Assembly (NCBI GenBank): GCA_950295325.1
Contig: OX485804.1
Span: 12,834,001-12,898,000, forward strand
Length of the DNA: 64,000 bases
DNA from: Polytrichum commune
Lineage: Eukaryota > Streptophyta > Polytrichopsida > Polytrichales > Polytrichaceae
Direction of reading: 5' to 3'
The notes below the pieces were generated by a model. That model saw only the letters and a list, made by a program, of their open reading frames with translations, was not told the DNA's origin and made no database searches. Shown here one piece after another: positions 11,858 through 23,526 of this stretch. The position numbers were made by a program, and so were the translations under genes. The first letter of the stretch is position 1; each line of letters begins with the position of its first letter.

Positions 11858-12546
11858 TCTCTCTGTTGAGGGAAACATTCTCGGCACACGGTGAACCTGT
11901 AGTGATGGTAGAACAAGGCCACAGAAAGACCCACAATAGGATGGTCCTGAAAGTAAAAATGTATTTTCATCATTTGCTTGGATCTGTTGAAAAAATTTGA
12001 GCATCATGCGGCGCAGAATAAGGCTTTGGCAATGTAGATTTTGCTCACTTTCATTGCGAAGAAACAACTTCCTGCCCTAATAACTTATGACCGGGTCCAA
12101 GGATCCCAACTGCAGTATATGTAAATTGTTTACATTTCCGATCAGGGCATGAGAGGGAGGCACCAACTGAGGCTGGAGATCCGCACCCTCCGCACTTGAC
12201 AAACCCAAAGAATGTCATCTAGCGCTACCGAATAACACCGATCCGACAACTGGCTCGAGGTAAGACCTGAATCGGTACTACCTGGTACAGAACCTTACAA
12301 TTCAGTTTGTACACAATCCCTGACCACAGGTTGCAACTGTGAAAAGGTCCCTGCTCGCACCAGCATTCCAGAAAGACCGATCAAACTAGCCGTGAAAGAA
12401 ACGTGGCAGCAAGCGGCTACAAGAATTAAAGCACACTCCAGAAGCCTTCTTTTAAATGCTGGAGAACTAACGAGGGAAATTGCAACGAGCATCAAAATGT
12501 GATTTCTCCCTTTCTGGTGTTGCAGTACGGCATGCGTGCCACGCAT
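11858..12546 (-). CDS. Unrecognised candidate gene (fragments of coding sequence)
   Basis: Three minus-strand pieces have coding character, but I cannot join them with confidence. The first (12546-12295) starts with an ATG, runs 83 codons to TAA and encodes two hydrophobic stretches, so it may be a membrane or signal segment. The second (about 12210-12130) reads VKCGGCGSPASVGASLSCPD, a cysteine-rich patch. The third (about 11951-11842) follows a good acceptor (TTTTTACTTTCAG) and reads DHPIVGLSVALFYHHYRFTV, then a cysteine-containing tail to a TGA. I recognise no family. The pieces may be separate exons of one gene, or relics. No function is assigned. Confidence 0.25.
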
Positions 12547-12549
12547 CCA

Positions 12550-14955
12550 TCATCCATCAGTGCAACAAGATTAATATATAGTGAGCTCATGTGGCAACCC
12601 TAGCTACTTATGTCTCTTTAGACTTTATCCCACAACTCGCGGTTTAGTTGAGGACTGGTTCTCACACTTGAATTGGCTTTGACCACATTGAAATCAAGGC
12701 GCACTACAAAACGTACAATGAAAATTACTGGATTTTTACATCTCACAAGAGAGTGGGATAAGTCGTGAAAGATCTTCGTACTCTCTACGATGTTTTTGAA
12801 ATCTTCCTACTCAAACAGCAGTTAAGGACTTGCTGATGGAGTTCCTTGGAGTCACGACGTCCTTAAATATCTATCGGTGCAAGCGGCTATGGAGTTTCAC
12901 AAGTAGTCTGAGTCCAAAATTACACACTTTCTACTTCGGACGCTGACATTGACAATTGAATTGAGTATAGGGTTTAAGGACCTTCATTCCGCTGTTTGCT
13001 AGCTCTAATTTGATCTTCAGTATACTCATGTTCGTGTCAGAGTCCGAGTCCTGCTAAAACCCCACTTCTATCTTTTTTGTTGTTCTATTAAGAGAAATTT
13101 AGTTTCAACCAGGAATAGGAAGCACGTATTTCACCTGTCTCCGAGATGGAATTGCCATATCATGCCACATATCAATCAATGTTCGTCAACGTCTGCTGAA
13201 GCTTTAACTACAACACCAGGCACTCGTAGGATACATTCATTCATTTATTGGAAGGAATGATGGTAAACATGAAACTGTTCCATCAGAGTTGTACAATATG
13301 CTTGTGCACTCCGATTTTGAGTTGTCGTTCTCTAACTTTTATACTGAAGTCAATGTTCCTAAATTATCGATGTCTCCTTCAACATGCAGGGTATTGCATT
13401 TCCTGATCCATCAATTCTGCTCGATCACAAACACAACCACAATGTCCAAATCGATTGAAGACAATGAAGCTACTGTAGTAAGGCACATGGTGATCTTAGC
13501 GTGTGTTGCAATTTCATCGCCAATCTCCTGAGAGCCTTGGTTGTTGGTATCTGAATCTCCAAAGCTGATCCCGGACCATTTATTGGGGATTTGTTGTCTA
13601 GGTGAAGGTTCATGTGGACTTTCAAGTGCAAAATAGAAGTAGAGCACACCCTGCTGTCAGGTTACTACACAACTCCATCATTACCGACTCGAAGGATTTG
13701 CAATGAGCCACCAAATTCGTCTATGCCATAAAATATCGTTACATCCCAAATAGGTGAGCGAGCGAGTAAACAACAACATCAGTGCACAATACCCAAAGTG
13801 CAGCTCCAAGATTTATATGCCATTTAGGCACAAAGCACGACATTTTAGAGTCTTGCTACTCCAGAGGAAGAAAGAGTAGTGTGTAGCACTGAGTGGGTTG
13901 TGGAGGGGTTGTGGAATCTGTAAAGACTCATGGATTATGTTTTCATTGGATGTATTGACATTTGTTGGCAACTTGTTGTCGGCATTCTGTAAATCAACAA
14001 TCTATGCATCATCGGCATGTTTGGCTAGCAAACTAAACCACCGAGAGATTCCTATCAAACGAAATTCAATGTATATGTTTGTATCTCTCATCTTCTTTTC
14101 AATTATGTGCTACTTCTGTGATATTCTGTGATGTTTTTATTTCATATTCTAAATGACTGACTTTTATCGCTTTCTCTAGCAATGGGACTGCTGTTCCTCA
14201 CGAGCAGGAACATATTTGTTAGGTATTCTCTCAGAAATCCAAATAAACAGGAGGGAGGACAGTGGAGGTAATCTTTCGTTTTGCCTCGACAAAATGAATG
14301 AATAGCGTCTGCGTTGCATGAGAGAAATCTTCTTCACTTTCAACTTCAGACCAGAGTAGGTAATGTGGGCCACTGCTTAACGAGGTGATGAGCTTTGTAT
14401 CGGATATATGTTAAACTGGCAATAACAGATACTGGCTTGATTTTAATTAATCAAGAGGCCGAGAAATTAAGATATGTCAAAACAGCCCCAGCTATTTCTG
14501 CTCTCCATTCCCCTGTGCTCAAATATATGGTACATGCCCCATCGAGAATCGAGAACCTCCTGCAATGACAACCTATTGCTTGATTCATCTTTAGGATCTT
14601 TGGCGAGTGTGACACTCAAAGTAGGTGTCTTAAGGCAAATCTGCACAAGCTTAACTAGGAGCTTGGGAACTTAACTGACCAGAGTTTGTCACTTTCCATT
14701 GCGGATCTCCACACAGGGGAGACTCCCCAGAGGTTGATTTCAACTTCAATCGATACAAAGAATTCTTCACCAGGTATTCTTCCTCCTGACCGAGATCCAA
14801 ATGTCTCTCTGAATGACAAATTAGCATTGCTTCAGCGGCCATGCCCTAGATCCCCTTGACGAATTGAATGTCAAAATGGGGCCACTAAGGCAGAACCACT
14901 AAACTGGTAGACAATGGCATAAGCAGTCAATGCCCACATCTTCTGGTTCCGGTTC
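12550..14955. other. Spacer without a recognised gene
   Basis: Mixed-composition DNA with only short open frames. A plus-strand frame at 13898-14131 encodes hydrophobic residues but has no convincing start or domain. Nothing else is supported. Confidence 0.4.
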
Positions 14956-14957
14956 AC

Positions 14958-15142
14958 TTAGGAGAGGGCCGCGCGAACACTAGCCCCCACTGTTACAAAT
15001 TATGACGTGTATGCCTCCCGAGGTAGATACTAAGGCGCCCACGTCCCAAGTGCAATGGACTCAGTTGCCTTAAACCATCCACATTGCTGATCGTGGATTC
15101 ACCCCGCCCAGGTAAGTGTATAGGAAGTGTTCCACCTATCTT
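14958..15142 (-). repeat. Dispersed repeat copy 1 (possible tRNA-derived SINE)
   Basis: This 185-bp stretch is strongly similar to 16246-16430. Shared blocks are GAGGGCCGCGCGAAC, ATATGCCTCCCG-like, CCCAAGTGCAATGGA and GCAGGTAAGTG-like sequence. Read on the minus strand it starts with an ACTTACCTG-GGGGT-like head that is also present beside the AP2 genes (40.9 and 46.7 kb) and at 59.95 kb. A SINE is plausible, but I see no clear poly-A tail or target duplication. Confidence 0.55.
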
Positions 15143-15596
15143 CTTGTATGCTCTTTCACTCCTTTCAAATTCAAACCATACTGGATATAAACGAGCCTCC
15201 ATTCTATTCATGGTTCAATCCTTTTGCAAGCTCACGGTCACGCAATAGTGGTCTATCCATTCCACAAGACTTCCAGGTTTAGAGGGAGGGATCAGATCAA
15301 ACAGAGGAATAAGAACATTGAATGTGTTTGGCCTCCTGTAATCAAGTGGTTGAGTAAACTATAGCGTTAATTAGGTTGCAAAAAAGATCCGACCGCTTTT
15401 GATGTTTGCATTGCCACTCAGACTGAGAAGTACTCATCCCCTGCTCATTTCAATACTTTTAAAACTAATAAGACAGCTAGGGTTTCTACGTAGTTGCTTG
15501 GCTCTTCGGATTGACCATGAACAGGATAGACCATAAGATGTGTCCATAAAGCGGTGTTCTGGGAATTATGCAATTTGAGTGCGGTTGAAAAAAGAA

Positions 15597-15647
15597 AAAA
15601 ATTTGGACCATTTCTCGATTTGTGCGTGTCATCCTTGCGCAGGGGCC

Positions 15648-15679
<32 letters not shown>

Positions 15680-15699
15680 TCAGATGTCTCCGAAGAGAC
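15597..15699 (-). ncRNA. U6: U6 spliceosomal small nuclear RNA
   Basis: The minus strand carries a full-length U6 snRNA. It has the 5' stem-loop GTCTCTTCGGAGAC, the AACGATACAGAGAAGATTAG segment with the ACAGAGA box that pairs with the 5' splice site, AGCATGGCCCCTGCGCAAGG, and an end of ATGGTCCAAAT followed by a T-run suited to RNA polymerase III termination. Compared with the usual plant sequence, the 5' stem has a C-to-T and a matching G-to-A change that keep the helix paired. A TCCCATATGG word at 15763-15754 matches the plant upstream sequence element TCCCACATCG at 8 of 10 positions, about 55-65 bases upstream. The TATA-like element is weak. The gene looks intact. Confidence 0.93.
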
Positions 15700-15753
15700 A
15701 ACAATCTGGCACTCTTACCGATACATCTACTCTCTTCTAACTATGTCTCCAAT

Positions 15754-15763
15754 CCATATGGGA
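15754..15763 (-). promoter_or_regulatory. Upstream sequence element-like motif of the U6 gene
   Basis: TCCCATATGG on the minus strand resembles the plant snRNA upstream sequence element, at a plausible distance from the U6 start at 15699. The following TATA-like word near 15727-15717 is degenerate, so promoter strength is uncertain. Confidence 0.45.
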
Positions 15764-16245
15764 TTCAAACACACATGTGTTCCTCAGCTCACTCCAATGA
15801 TCTTGGTTGTTGGAATCTCTGTCTACCATGTGTGCGCGCAATAATCTTCCCCGTCCGCTTAGGCTGCAGCCCCCCACCGCCCATGACCTTTGCCTGCACA
15901 GGTGACAGCCGACTGCTGCTTCAACTCGAGCTCAGGTTAGAGATGAATCTTAGCCTGCTATATTCTCATGATGCCCCTTTCTTGTCTGACACGATTACGT
16001 AACATCCAACCTCAACACCCACATTCCACCAGTACATGAAATACTCCTCCGCTATCGATTCTAGCTGATTTCTTCCTCCACAATAAGATTCGCATTACCC
16101 AATGGATGTAACTCACCATACCCAAACGAAAATAACTTTGCAGGCAACCTAAACACATCCAGAACAAGTATACACAGAGCGAAATTATCTATCAGAATAA
16201 AAAAATAGAATACTATTTTTAGTATCCTGGTTTCAACATCATTGG

Positions 16246-16430
16246 AAGAGGGCCGCGCGAACGCGAGCCCCCGCTGCCACAAATTGTGACGTATATGCCT
16301 CCCGTAAGAAAGATACTAAGGCTTCTGTGTCCCAAGTGCAATGGAGACAATTGCCCTAGGCCATCCACCTTGCTGACCATGGATTAACCCCGCGCAGGTA
16401 AGTGGGAAACTGCTCTTCCACCTGCCTTCT
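16246..16430 (-). repeat. Dispersed repeat copy 2 (possible tRNA-derived SINE)
   Basis: Second copy of the repeat at 14958-15142 in the same orientation, differing by scattered substitutions and a short insertion (about AAGAA near 16305). The high similarity and the separation of 1.1 kb fit either two insertions or a local duplication. Confidence 0.55.
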
Positions 16431-17849
16431 TCTATGTCAGCTGCCCTCCATAGATCGCCAACGATTACGGGATATGGATCAATATGTCAACTTCTTGCAC
16501 GATTCTCTGCTAATGTTTTCTTGTCACCCCTGATCGAGTAAACCAATCATTTCTTCAATGATCCGGACCAGCAGCCGCTCTCAGATTTCTCCACACAACT
16601 TGATCAGTTGGGTCGGCACTGTCTAATGCTCTTTTAATTTCTTCTAAGAACTTTCTCTTCTTCTTGCTAGACTCCCACAACCTAGTAAGCTTCTCTACTG
16701 GCTAACAATGCAGCATGTGTAACACACGCGATCTTCAGACAAGTGAACTCCAGTCTACCTTCACAGAAATTTATCCCCTTGAAAGGAAACATGTTACGTA
16801 TGAGCTCCATCTTGGTAAGACCTGCAAAACGATACGGGGGCGCATGGACATGTCAACTACTTGCACGATTCTCTGCCAACTTTCTTATCACCCCTGCCAA
16901 GTCACAAACCCATCACTCTCGTCAAATGATCCGGCTCAGCTGCTGCAGTCAGATTTCTTCACTTTGTGTGCTCACATGGTACGTACTTGTAGGTCAAAGG
17001 ACAGAAAATTTGGTTTTCTTGAATGTTGAACACAACATCAGAGATGTGATGTTATGATCCTTTCACATCCATGTTGCGGCTCCGCCCTCGTTATGAAAGC
17101 AACAAATGTTTATCGAAGTGGCAATTCAAGCCTTCGTGCTGCTTGTACTTCTTGCTCAACGAAGCAACCGGTGCACCACACGAGAAATCAAAACCCGGCA
17201 CGTGTATGTCTCATGTCCATGTCTCAATGATTTGTTTGACTCGGTCGATGGCCAGTATGATCAAATAGCGTGCACTTTACATGTGAACATATGTGTAGAA
17301 GTTGATACAATTCTTGGAAGAAGGAGCACAGCCTGGTGAATCATGAAGGGAGCCATATTTTCTGTAGTGTGGATATTGGGTAGAAAATCCGTAGCTCTTG
17401 GACCGGCAATGGAATGCACATTCCTATCACTTCAATAGAAATGTGCAACCGGGTGGACACAGCTACAGCTACAACATTTGGACATTCTTCGTAGGAGAAG
17501 CGCTACTGCATTATCAGAGTGGCAGATTCTCCGTTCGTGCACAACATAGGGTAATAATTATGAGGCAGTCTGCCTTGTACATCTTTCCACATAGTCACCA
17601 GGTTTCATGCGAATATACAAGATTCATACAAGAACTATTGCAAGTGATATCTACCTATTGTTACTAGATTGTCCTCAATATCATAAACCACATAAAATTG
17701 TTTCGTTATACTTGTTGGGGGTTCATGTAAATCGTCACATACCAATATCAAAACTCCCAGTGTTGACGACGGGTTAAGGTGTGTGACATCATTCCAGATG
17801 ACAAGATTCGACAATTTTCTTCTGTTGCCATCAAGTTACTGTTCTCCCT
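16431..17849. other. Spacer without a recognised gene
   Basis: Several short plus-strand frames exist (for example 16715-17057 and 17071-17339), but they overlap one another in different frames and show no domain. Two similar stretches near 16490-16570 and 16855-16930 share TGCACGATTCTCTGC and CACCCCTG and look like a small internal duplication. Confidence 0.4.
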
Positions 17850-19401
17850 CTTTAGTATGACATGTTTGGGAAACACAAATAATGTCATATTATCAAGGTG
17901 TCGTCTTCTCGTCAATATGACACATGGTGTAAAATTGTTGTACTATCGAGGGAATACAAAAACATAAGCAATATGAGCTTTAAAATTATATACAACAAGT
18001 TTAAGCAATATAGATTGTGTGCAATAATAACTTATAACTCCAAACAAATACAAATATTCTCAAGAACTCTTGAAATAGGAGTTCAAAGATCTTTGGTGTT
18101 GCCTACCCAAGTTAGCAATTGTCATCTTATCTAAATTCCCTAATAGCTTTTGAAAACTAATAATTTCAATAACACCAAAATGTAAAGAGTTGTCTAATAA
18201 GAAATTGAACAACAATGATGCATGATGTTTAGCATCACTAAGCTTTACTGTAGGTGGAGCAATATCATCCACATATACTGAATGTAGATCAACATTAAGA
18301 TCAAAGCCTCATGCATAATTGATTTTCAAAGCATCATCCACCAACTCATCAGTACTCAATTCTAGCTAAGTAATCTTTTCCCCTTCCATCTGAGTGTAAG
18401 TCTCGATTGACATCTAATCATCACCCAATTGCAACTTTGAAATCAGAGCACCGAATTCATTTGATTCTTCTTGCATTATATTCTTCTCCCTTTCATCAAC
18501 TAGGGCAAAATCAACATTCCATGTTGCAGGTAATATACGCACCATCCTCCAACAATTCCCGACTATCCGTGCATCCAAACTCACTCCATAGTTCATAACT
18601 CCACATGATAGCATGTCTAATGTTGGGCACCACCTTCCTTAAGTCATTCGATGTAACATCATCATACTGCGATCAAACCCACTGCGAAAGTTGGGAGGAA
18701 AGAATAATAAAGTCATGTTGCTCAATCCCAAGGCTCAAAACCATGAGACTTATCAACTTTGGCAAAGCTAACAACATGTGAAGATGCATTTACCCAAATC
18801 ATAATCACCTTTCAATTTTGGCCTTTGAATTGATTGATTGTTGAGCTGCAAAATCCAAGCTTCAAATACATCTCCCTTCATCCAAGTTGTTTTATTCGAG
18901 TGCCACCGAACATACTCATGAGGTTGCCACCTTCCAAAACATCATGGTTGCTTAGACGTATAAATCACAAACAACTTCAACTTATCACTCCTAGTTGAAT
19001 TAACAACAAGAGCAAGTGTTACACGCTCTTTTTGTAACTTCCGGCCCTTCACCTTCCCTTGTGCTAATGTTTTATTAGGATGTACTCTAAAATACAATCC
19101 AGTCTCATTCATGTTGTTAACATCTTCAGGTTCATAATCTGACAAAAGAATAAGAAGGAGGCCACTCTAACATTAACCATATCCATTCTACTAGTAACCC
19201 TAATTATCATTAAGTTCCCAACTATAAGTAAAGTTCCCAAGTAGTTCCCAAGTGAAAATGGATGTACTTTAGATGTACATAACATAGATGAAAAGAATTT
19301 TAGCATTACTTACCTCTTTAATATGACAAAACGGTAATTCCAAATGCCGTATTATCGAGGGTGTGGTATAAACTGAGTGTCGTACTAGCGAGGTTAGACT
19401 G
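17850..19401 (-). pseudogene. Tigger/pogo-like DDE transposase relic (Tc1/mariner superfamily)
   Basis: Three minus-strand pieces read in order as parts of a Tigger-type transposase. The piece at 19145-18942 has YEPEDVNNMNETGLYFRVHP followed by an NKTL box, the region around the first catalytic aspartate (here Asn instead of the usual Asp in NMDETG). The piece at 18614-18414 has ARIVGNCWRMVRIL. The piece at 18272-18060 has VKLSDAKHHASLLFNFLLD, the usual C-terminal part. Frameshifts separate them and the N-terminal DNA-binding part is missing, so this is dead. The right end (19401) finishes with the same terminal word as the related element at 51715-52560 and is followed by TA. The left end is not clear and 17850 is approximate. 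Confidence 0.75.
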
Positions 19402-21566
19402 TATATGTATTTGTGTCCGATTGAAGGACGAGGCAAGCTCTGGTATTGAACACATGAACTATATTAATCAAAGCCACAGAACTCCTAATAAAAGGGCTCA
19501 TGAGGCATATTGTTATATCCTTTGAAATCAGATAGTGGAGTGCAGGTCTGCCCTCCTCATAATGCCTTGTTCATATCACAGCCTGGAAAACCATGTCCTA
19601 ATCTCCACCTTATGCCTGCTCCTTCCTATTCCCCCAAACAACATGGGCCAGGAGTTTTCAAAGGAATTGCTTCGATGCTCAATTTCAACACTTTGTTGGG
19701 GGGTTCGTGTAAATCCTTCACGTATCTATGGAAAAACATCCTAGGTCATTGAAGGCTAAATGCCCCCTTCCCACCTGACTTTAGCTAAGCCTAAAAGTTG
19801 GTTCTAAAAACACGGCCTTCACACCATCAACACTATCTAGTCCCGAGCCGAGTTGGCAAATGATGTGGCATGGTTTAAAAGTGGAGGTTTTAAGCCTCAA
19901 GCACTGACCCTCCCATTGGTACCTAGACGCGAGGCAAGAATGTAGGACCTTTAAAAGTGTCACCTCCTGCCCTTGTGATTGGTTGCTTTTAGTCTTAGCT
20001 ATGAGGGCACGAGGAGCTTCATTGACAAAAACCGGTGGTAAGATAGATGAGTAGTAAGGCATTTGGGGATGGGACAGAAACTATCCAACATGCCATTGCA
20101 TGGTAGATAAAACAATGAACATGTGTGAAAACTATTTAACTAAAACCTACTCGAAAACCTCCGGAGCAAGTTCTTGTAGGTGCATTGGGATAGCCGGATG
20201 CCTCCGCTTTGATCAAGAGAGTTTTTCCTGGTTTTTAGGAAAGACTTTGGTTGTATGATAAAGTCATGTGCGAAAGGTACATAACCCCTAAATGCTCATG
20301 CAACCCGAAATGGGTCGCCACTTAATATTTAAATCAGGTTTGCGACCCACTAGGTGGTAATCTACGTGGATGGAAGGTATCTATTGGTGAAGGGTGGTGC
20401 CTACTAACCATGTGGGCCAAAATCCATCTAAAAAAAATTCATACTCCAAGTGTGAGGGGCTTTAGGAAAGGTTAGCAATGCTTGATTTGACAATGATCTC
20501 ATGAGTTGTCCATTGGGTGCCCATGCCCAAATAAGGCATGTCAACCTTCAAACAAGTTGCCCCTAAAAGGGAATGGTGGATCGGTGTTGGGGCATGCTAT
20601 TGTGGCACCCACGGTTGGGGGGGGGGGGGGTGTCTAGTAACTCACGGCTAGTGGGAGGCATGCCAAGCTTAGAGTCAGCAGCTACCAATCAGCCCAGGGC
20701 CCCAGCTAGGCTTGGATAAGTCATTACCAAAGCTCACATATGAAATTTTATGTACAAAAGTCGTCATGCATGGAATGGAAGATTTATATGTCTACATAAT
20801 GAGAGTAGTTTGTAATTATATGTGATATTGTTGAGCTTTGGCTTGAAATTCTCTTAGTACTTTAACATGTTGTGGACAAATAGCAAGAAGATTGTGTGTC
20901 TGATTTGGTTACTCATTTTAATTGAACACCTTATTTGAATGGTGTGTGGCTAGGTGTGAATTAAAAAAGACATGTTTTCAAAAAAGAAAAAGATTATGTG
21001 ATTAGAATGTCTCAACCCATTTTACGGTCAATGATCAAGACAATGGCAAGGGTGAGGGAGGGCTATATGATCATTAATATGAAAGACAAACTTCACTCTG
21101 ACAATAAACAAGTTGTTCATAGGGTTGTGGGCACGATTAGGATTTGTTAATTATGTCTCACTAATTGAGTGTTTCATATCACCCTAAAAATAGGTAAACA
21201 CTATAGAACTAATAGTGTTTTTGAAGCCTTAGGGTCCGCTTGCCTTGGTGCTCTTCATTATTTGTAATATCCAATATCTCTTTGATATGATAATCTTACC
21301 CTTTTGCAATATGGACAATGTAACATAGTAGGTTAATTTCATTATTAAAAATGTGTTCATAACTTCTCAATGCTCTTTGCTTGGTTTGGTTTTGTAACAC
21401 CTGCTAAGAGTGCAACAACAAAATTTGACTCCCTCTAGGTTGGTTTTTGATCATCCCAATTTAAACTCACTAGACTAGTTTAGGGTCTCTAACCCCTATT
21501 CAGGGGTTAAGTTAACTTAAATAAAAACTTGCGGGCTCAACTATAGTAGTCAACATTCTTGCACTC
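19402..21566. other. Repeat-rich spacer
   Basis: At about 19415-19720 lies a diverged copy of the unit that is tandemly duplicated at 27.8-28.3 kb (shared: CAAAGCCACAG, GTGCAGGTC, AATGCCTTG-TCATATCAC, CCTTAT, TTTTCAAA-GAATTGC). An 11-13 base G run lies at about 20619-20630. No gene is seen. Confidence 0.5.
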
Positions 21567-21574
21567 CCCTCCTA
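21567..21574. repeat. Left 8-bp target duplication of the large hAT element
   Basis: CCCTCCTA directly precedes the left terminal repeat and recurs exactly at 26103-26110 after the right terminal repeat. Confidence 0.9.
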
Positions 21575-21864
21575 CAGGGTTGTCTATCCCGCCGTTATGA
21601 CGGTGTCGTGCCGTCATGACGTGTCGTGTCGTGACGGACCCCTCCGTCACGACACAATAGGGTCCACGTAGGGTCAACATAGGGGGAACGGAGTAGGGTG
21701 GGTAAAATACTTACCTTCTTGCCAAGGTGGCGTCCTATGTGGCAGAAAACGCCGACGTGGACGTGGATATGCCTAGCGCCATGTAAACCATTTTGCCATT
21801 CTATTTACCATTTTGTTAAAATCAAAGTAGTAAAAAACGACTAAGGAGGGTGTGGGGCGGACGG

Positions 21865-22208
21865 GGGGTAACATACAATTGTTACATTATTTTCTCTCTC
21901 TCTCATTTCTCTCTCGTTTTCTCCTTTCTCACAACACGTTATCAGCACGAGGAGGAGAATTGGTAGAGACCAATCACTAGATTAAATTTTTTAGTTACTT
22001 ATTCCTTCGAGGAGGAGTGTTGAGTAAATCCTAAGTATGAAGTAACTTGAGCGAAGTAAAAGTAACTATATATTACACTCTAGTTACACTATTGTAAGGG
22101 TTGCCCCGACCTCAATATAAATACCCCACACCTCTTGGGGTAACATACAATTGTTACATTATTTTCTCTCTCTCTCGTTTCTCTCTCGTTTTCTCCTTTC
22201 TCACAACA
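21865..22208 (+). mobile_element. Miniature LTR element (TRIM-like), 5' LTR truncated
   Basis: A full LTR-like unit of 191 bp at 22018-22208 begins TGTTGAG and ends CACAACA, so it has TG...CA ends with a 5-bp inverted repeat. Its last about 70 bp recur at 21865-21936 as a truncated 5' copy. The 81 bp between them start with CGTTATCAGCACGAGG, a candidate primer-binding site by position, and end with the purine tract GAGGAGGAG directly before the second copy. There is no coding space, which fits a terminal-repeat retrotransposon in miniature. The left part was lost, so no target duplication can be tested. Confidence 0.65.
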
Positions 22209-22717
22209 CTATTCATGACAGTACAATATAAGGGAATTGGTAACCTGGGAGTGCAAAGAGCATGGAGTGAAATCATGAATGTGTTAGCAAATCTGAAAGG
22301 AAGTGTTGGACGTTGGAATCTGAATTTTTGGAGGCTTGAGCAATTTTACACAATTTTTTGAAGCAAGGTTGTTGTAGACACCTATTCATGACCCATAGAC
22401 TTATCCAAAAGAAACAAAGGAACAATTGTGAAGCAACACAAATGATGGCGAGAAATGTTCATGTATATATTGAAAGTTGGCAGAATTAGGTCGTTGTCAT
22501 GAATAGGTGTCTCTACCTTAGTACAAATCGACGCAACGAGCTGAAACGATTGTTGAAGGATGTATTTGAAGAAGATTATGTAGTGGTTTTACACATTCAT
22601 GCAATTCGGTAATATCATGACCTACTCCCTACAATGCATGCTGGCGCTATTGGAATATTCAAAGATGAAGAGCAGCATTGGTATGAGATCATAGGTTTTT
22701 TTTAATTATATTTTTAT

Positions 22718-22990
22718 TTGAACTTGCTTGAAGATGTTTTACAAGAGTTGAATAAATTGAATATGAAATTTAAATATGATATGGTTGATATCACAACTAT
22801 TAATGCAATCATCAATTTCACTATTTCAATTTATCACACCAATTTAAAATCTAGGAATGGACCTATGTTGGGTCGTACAAGTAAGAATTTGGGAAAATTC
22901 TTGAGAAAATTTGCAAGAAATCTTCAGTTGAATTATGAAAACAATACAAGATATTGTGTTGTTCATGCATTGGCAAACCCTAAACCCTAA
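22718..22990 (+). pseudogene. hAT transposase fragment, N-proximal
   Basis: This open segment (first codon TTG, not a real start) reads LLEDVLQELNKLNMKFKYDM followed by VDITTINAI and resembles the helical region of plant hAT-type transposases. It ends in two CCCTAAA telomere-like units. It sits inside the 4.5-kb hAT element in the plus orientation, and stops on both sides show decay. Confidence 0.45.
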
Positions 22991-23249
22991 CATTAAGTAG
23001 CAAGCCCGCATTGACCTTCTCAAAAGAGCATCAAACCGGCGCGTGCTTAAACTATTTGATAGTTACTTTCAATGTTTAAAATTAATATGTCGGTTTGTAG
23101 GACAAAACTAATGCCAAGTGGTGGTAAAGGTTGTAATCTAGGCTAAATTACGATCTAAACAAATCTTAATAGCTATATAGCAACGGGAAACTTGGTGGGG
23201 TCAAAAAGGTAGTTGCACACTTTGTTGTTCATACAAAGTTGTTCATACT

Positions 23250-23486
23250 TTGAATGATCGTTTCCCATACCTCCCAATATTCAATGCAGCCAAATTTTTT
23301 AACCCTCGTAAATATCCAAGTGATGATAGTGATCGAAACACAATTACCGAATTGTGGTTCAAAAGGATATTGTTGGAGTTTCAATACACTGAAGAAGAAA
23401 GTGACCTGTGTAAAGGAGAACTATTGGAATTTATAGAAACACTTCTACATGAGTGTGAGAACAAAATAATGGTACATATGTGGTAG
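23250..23486 (+). pseudogene. hAT transposase fragment, central/C-proximal
   Basis: The segment reads NDRFPYLPIFNAAKFFNPRK, then a WFKRILLEFQYTEEE stretch, typical of the late part of hAT-like transposases, where an RFP..P...A..FNP pattern precedes the dimerisation region. It lies in the same orientation as the fragment at 22718-22990. It stops shortly before the minisatellite, which may have disrupted the gene. Confidence 0.55.
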
Positions 23487-23526
23487 CAATTAGGAATGGT
23501 TTAGGGGTTTAGGATTTAGGGTTTAT

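Noticed and set aside
20618..20630. Long G run, and similar C run at 51691-51704
   Set aside because: Simple homopolymers, possibly with length errors from sequencing; no function inferred.
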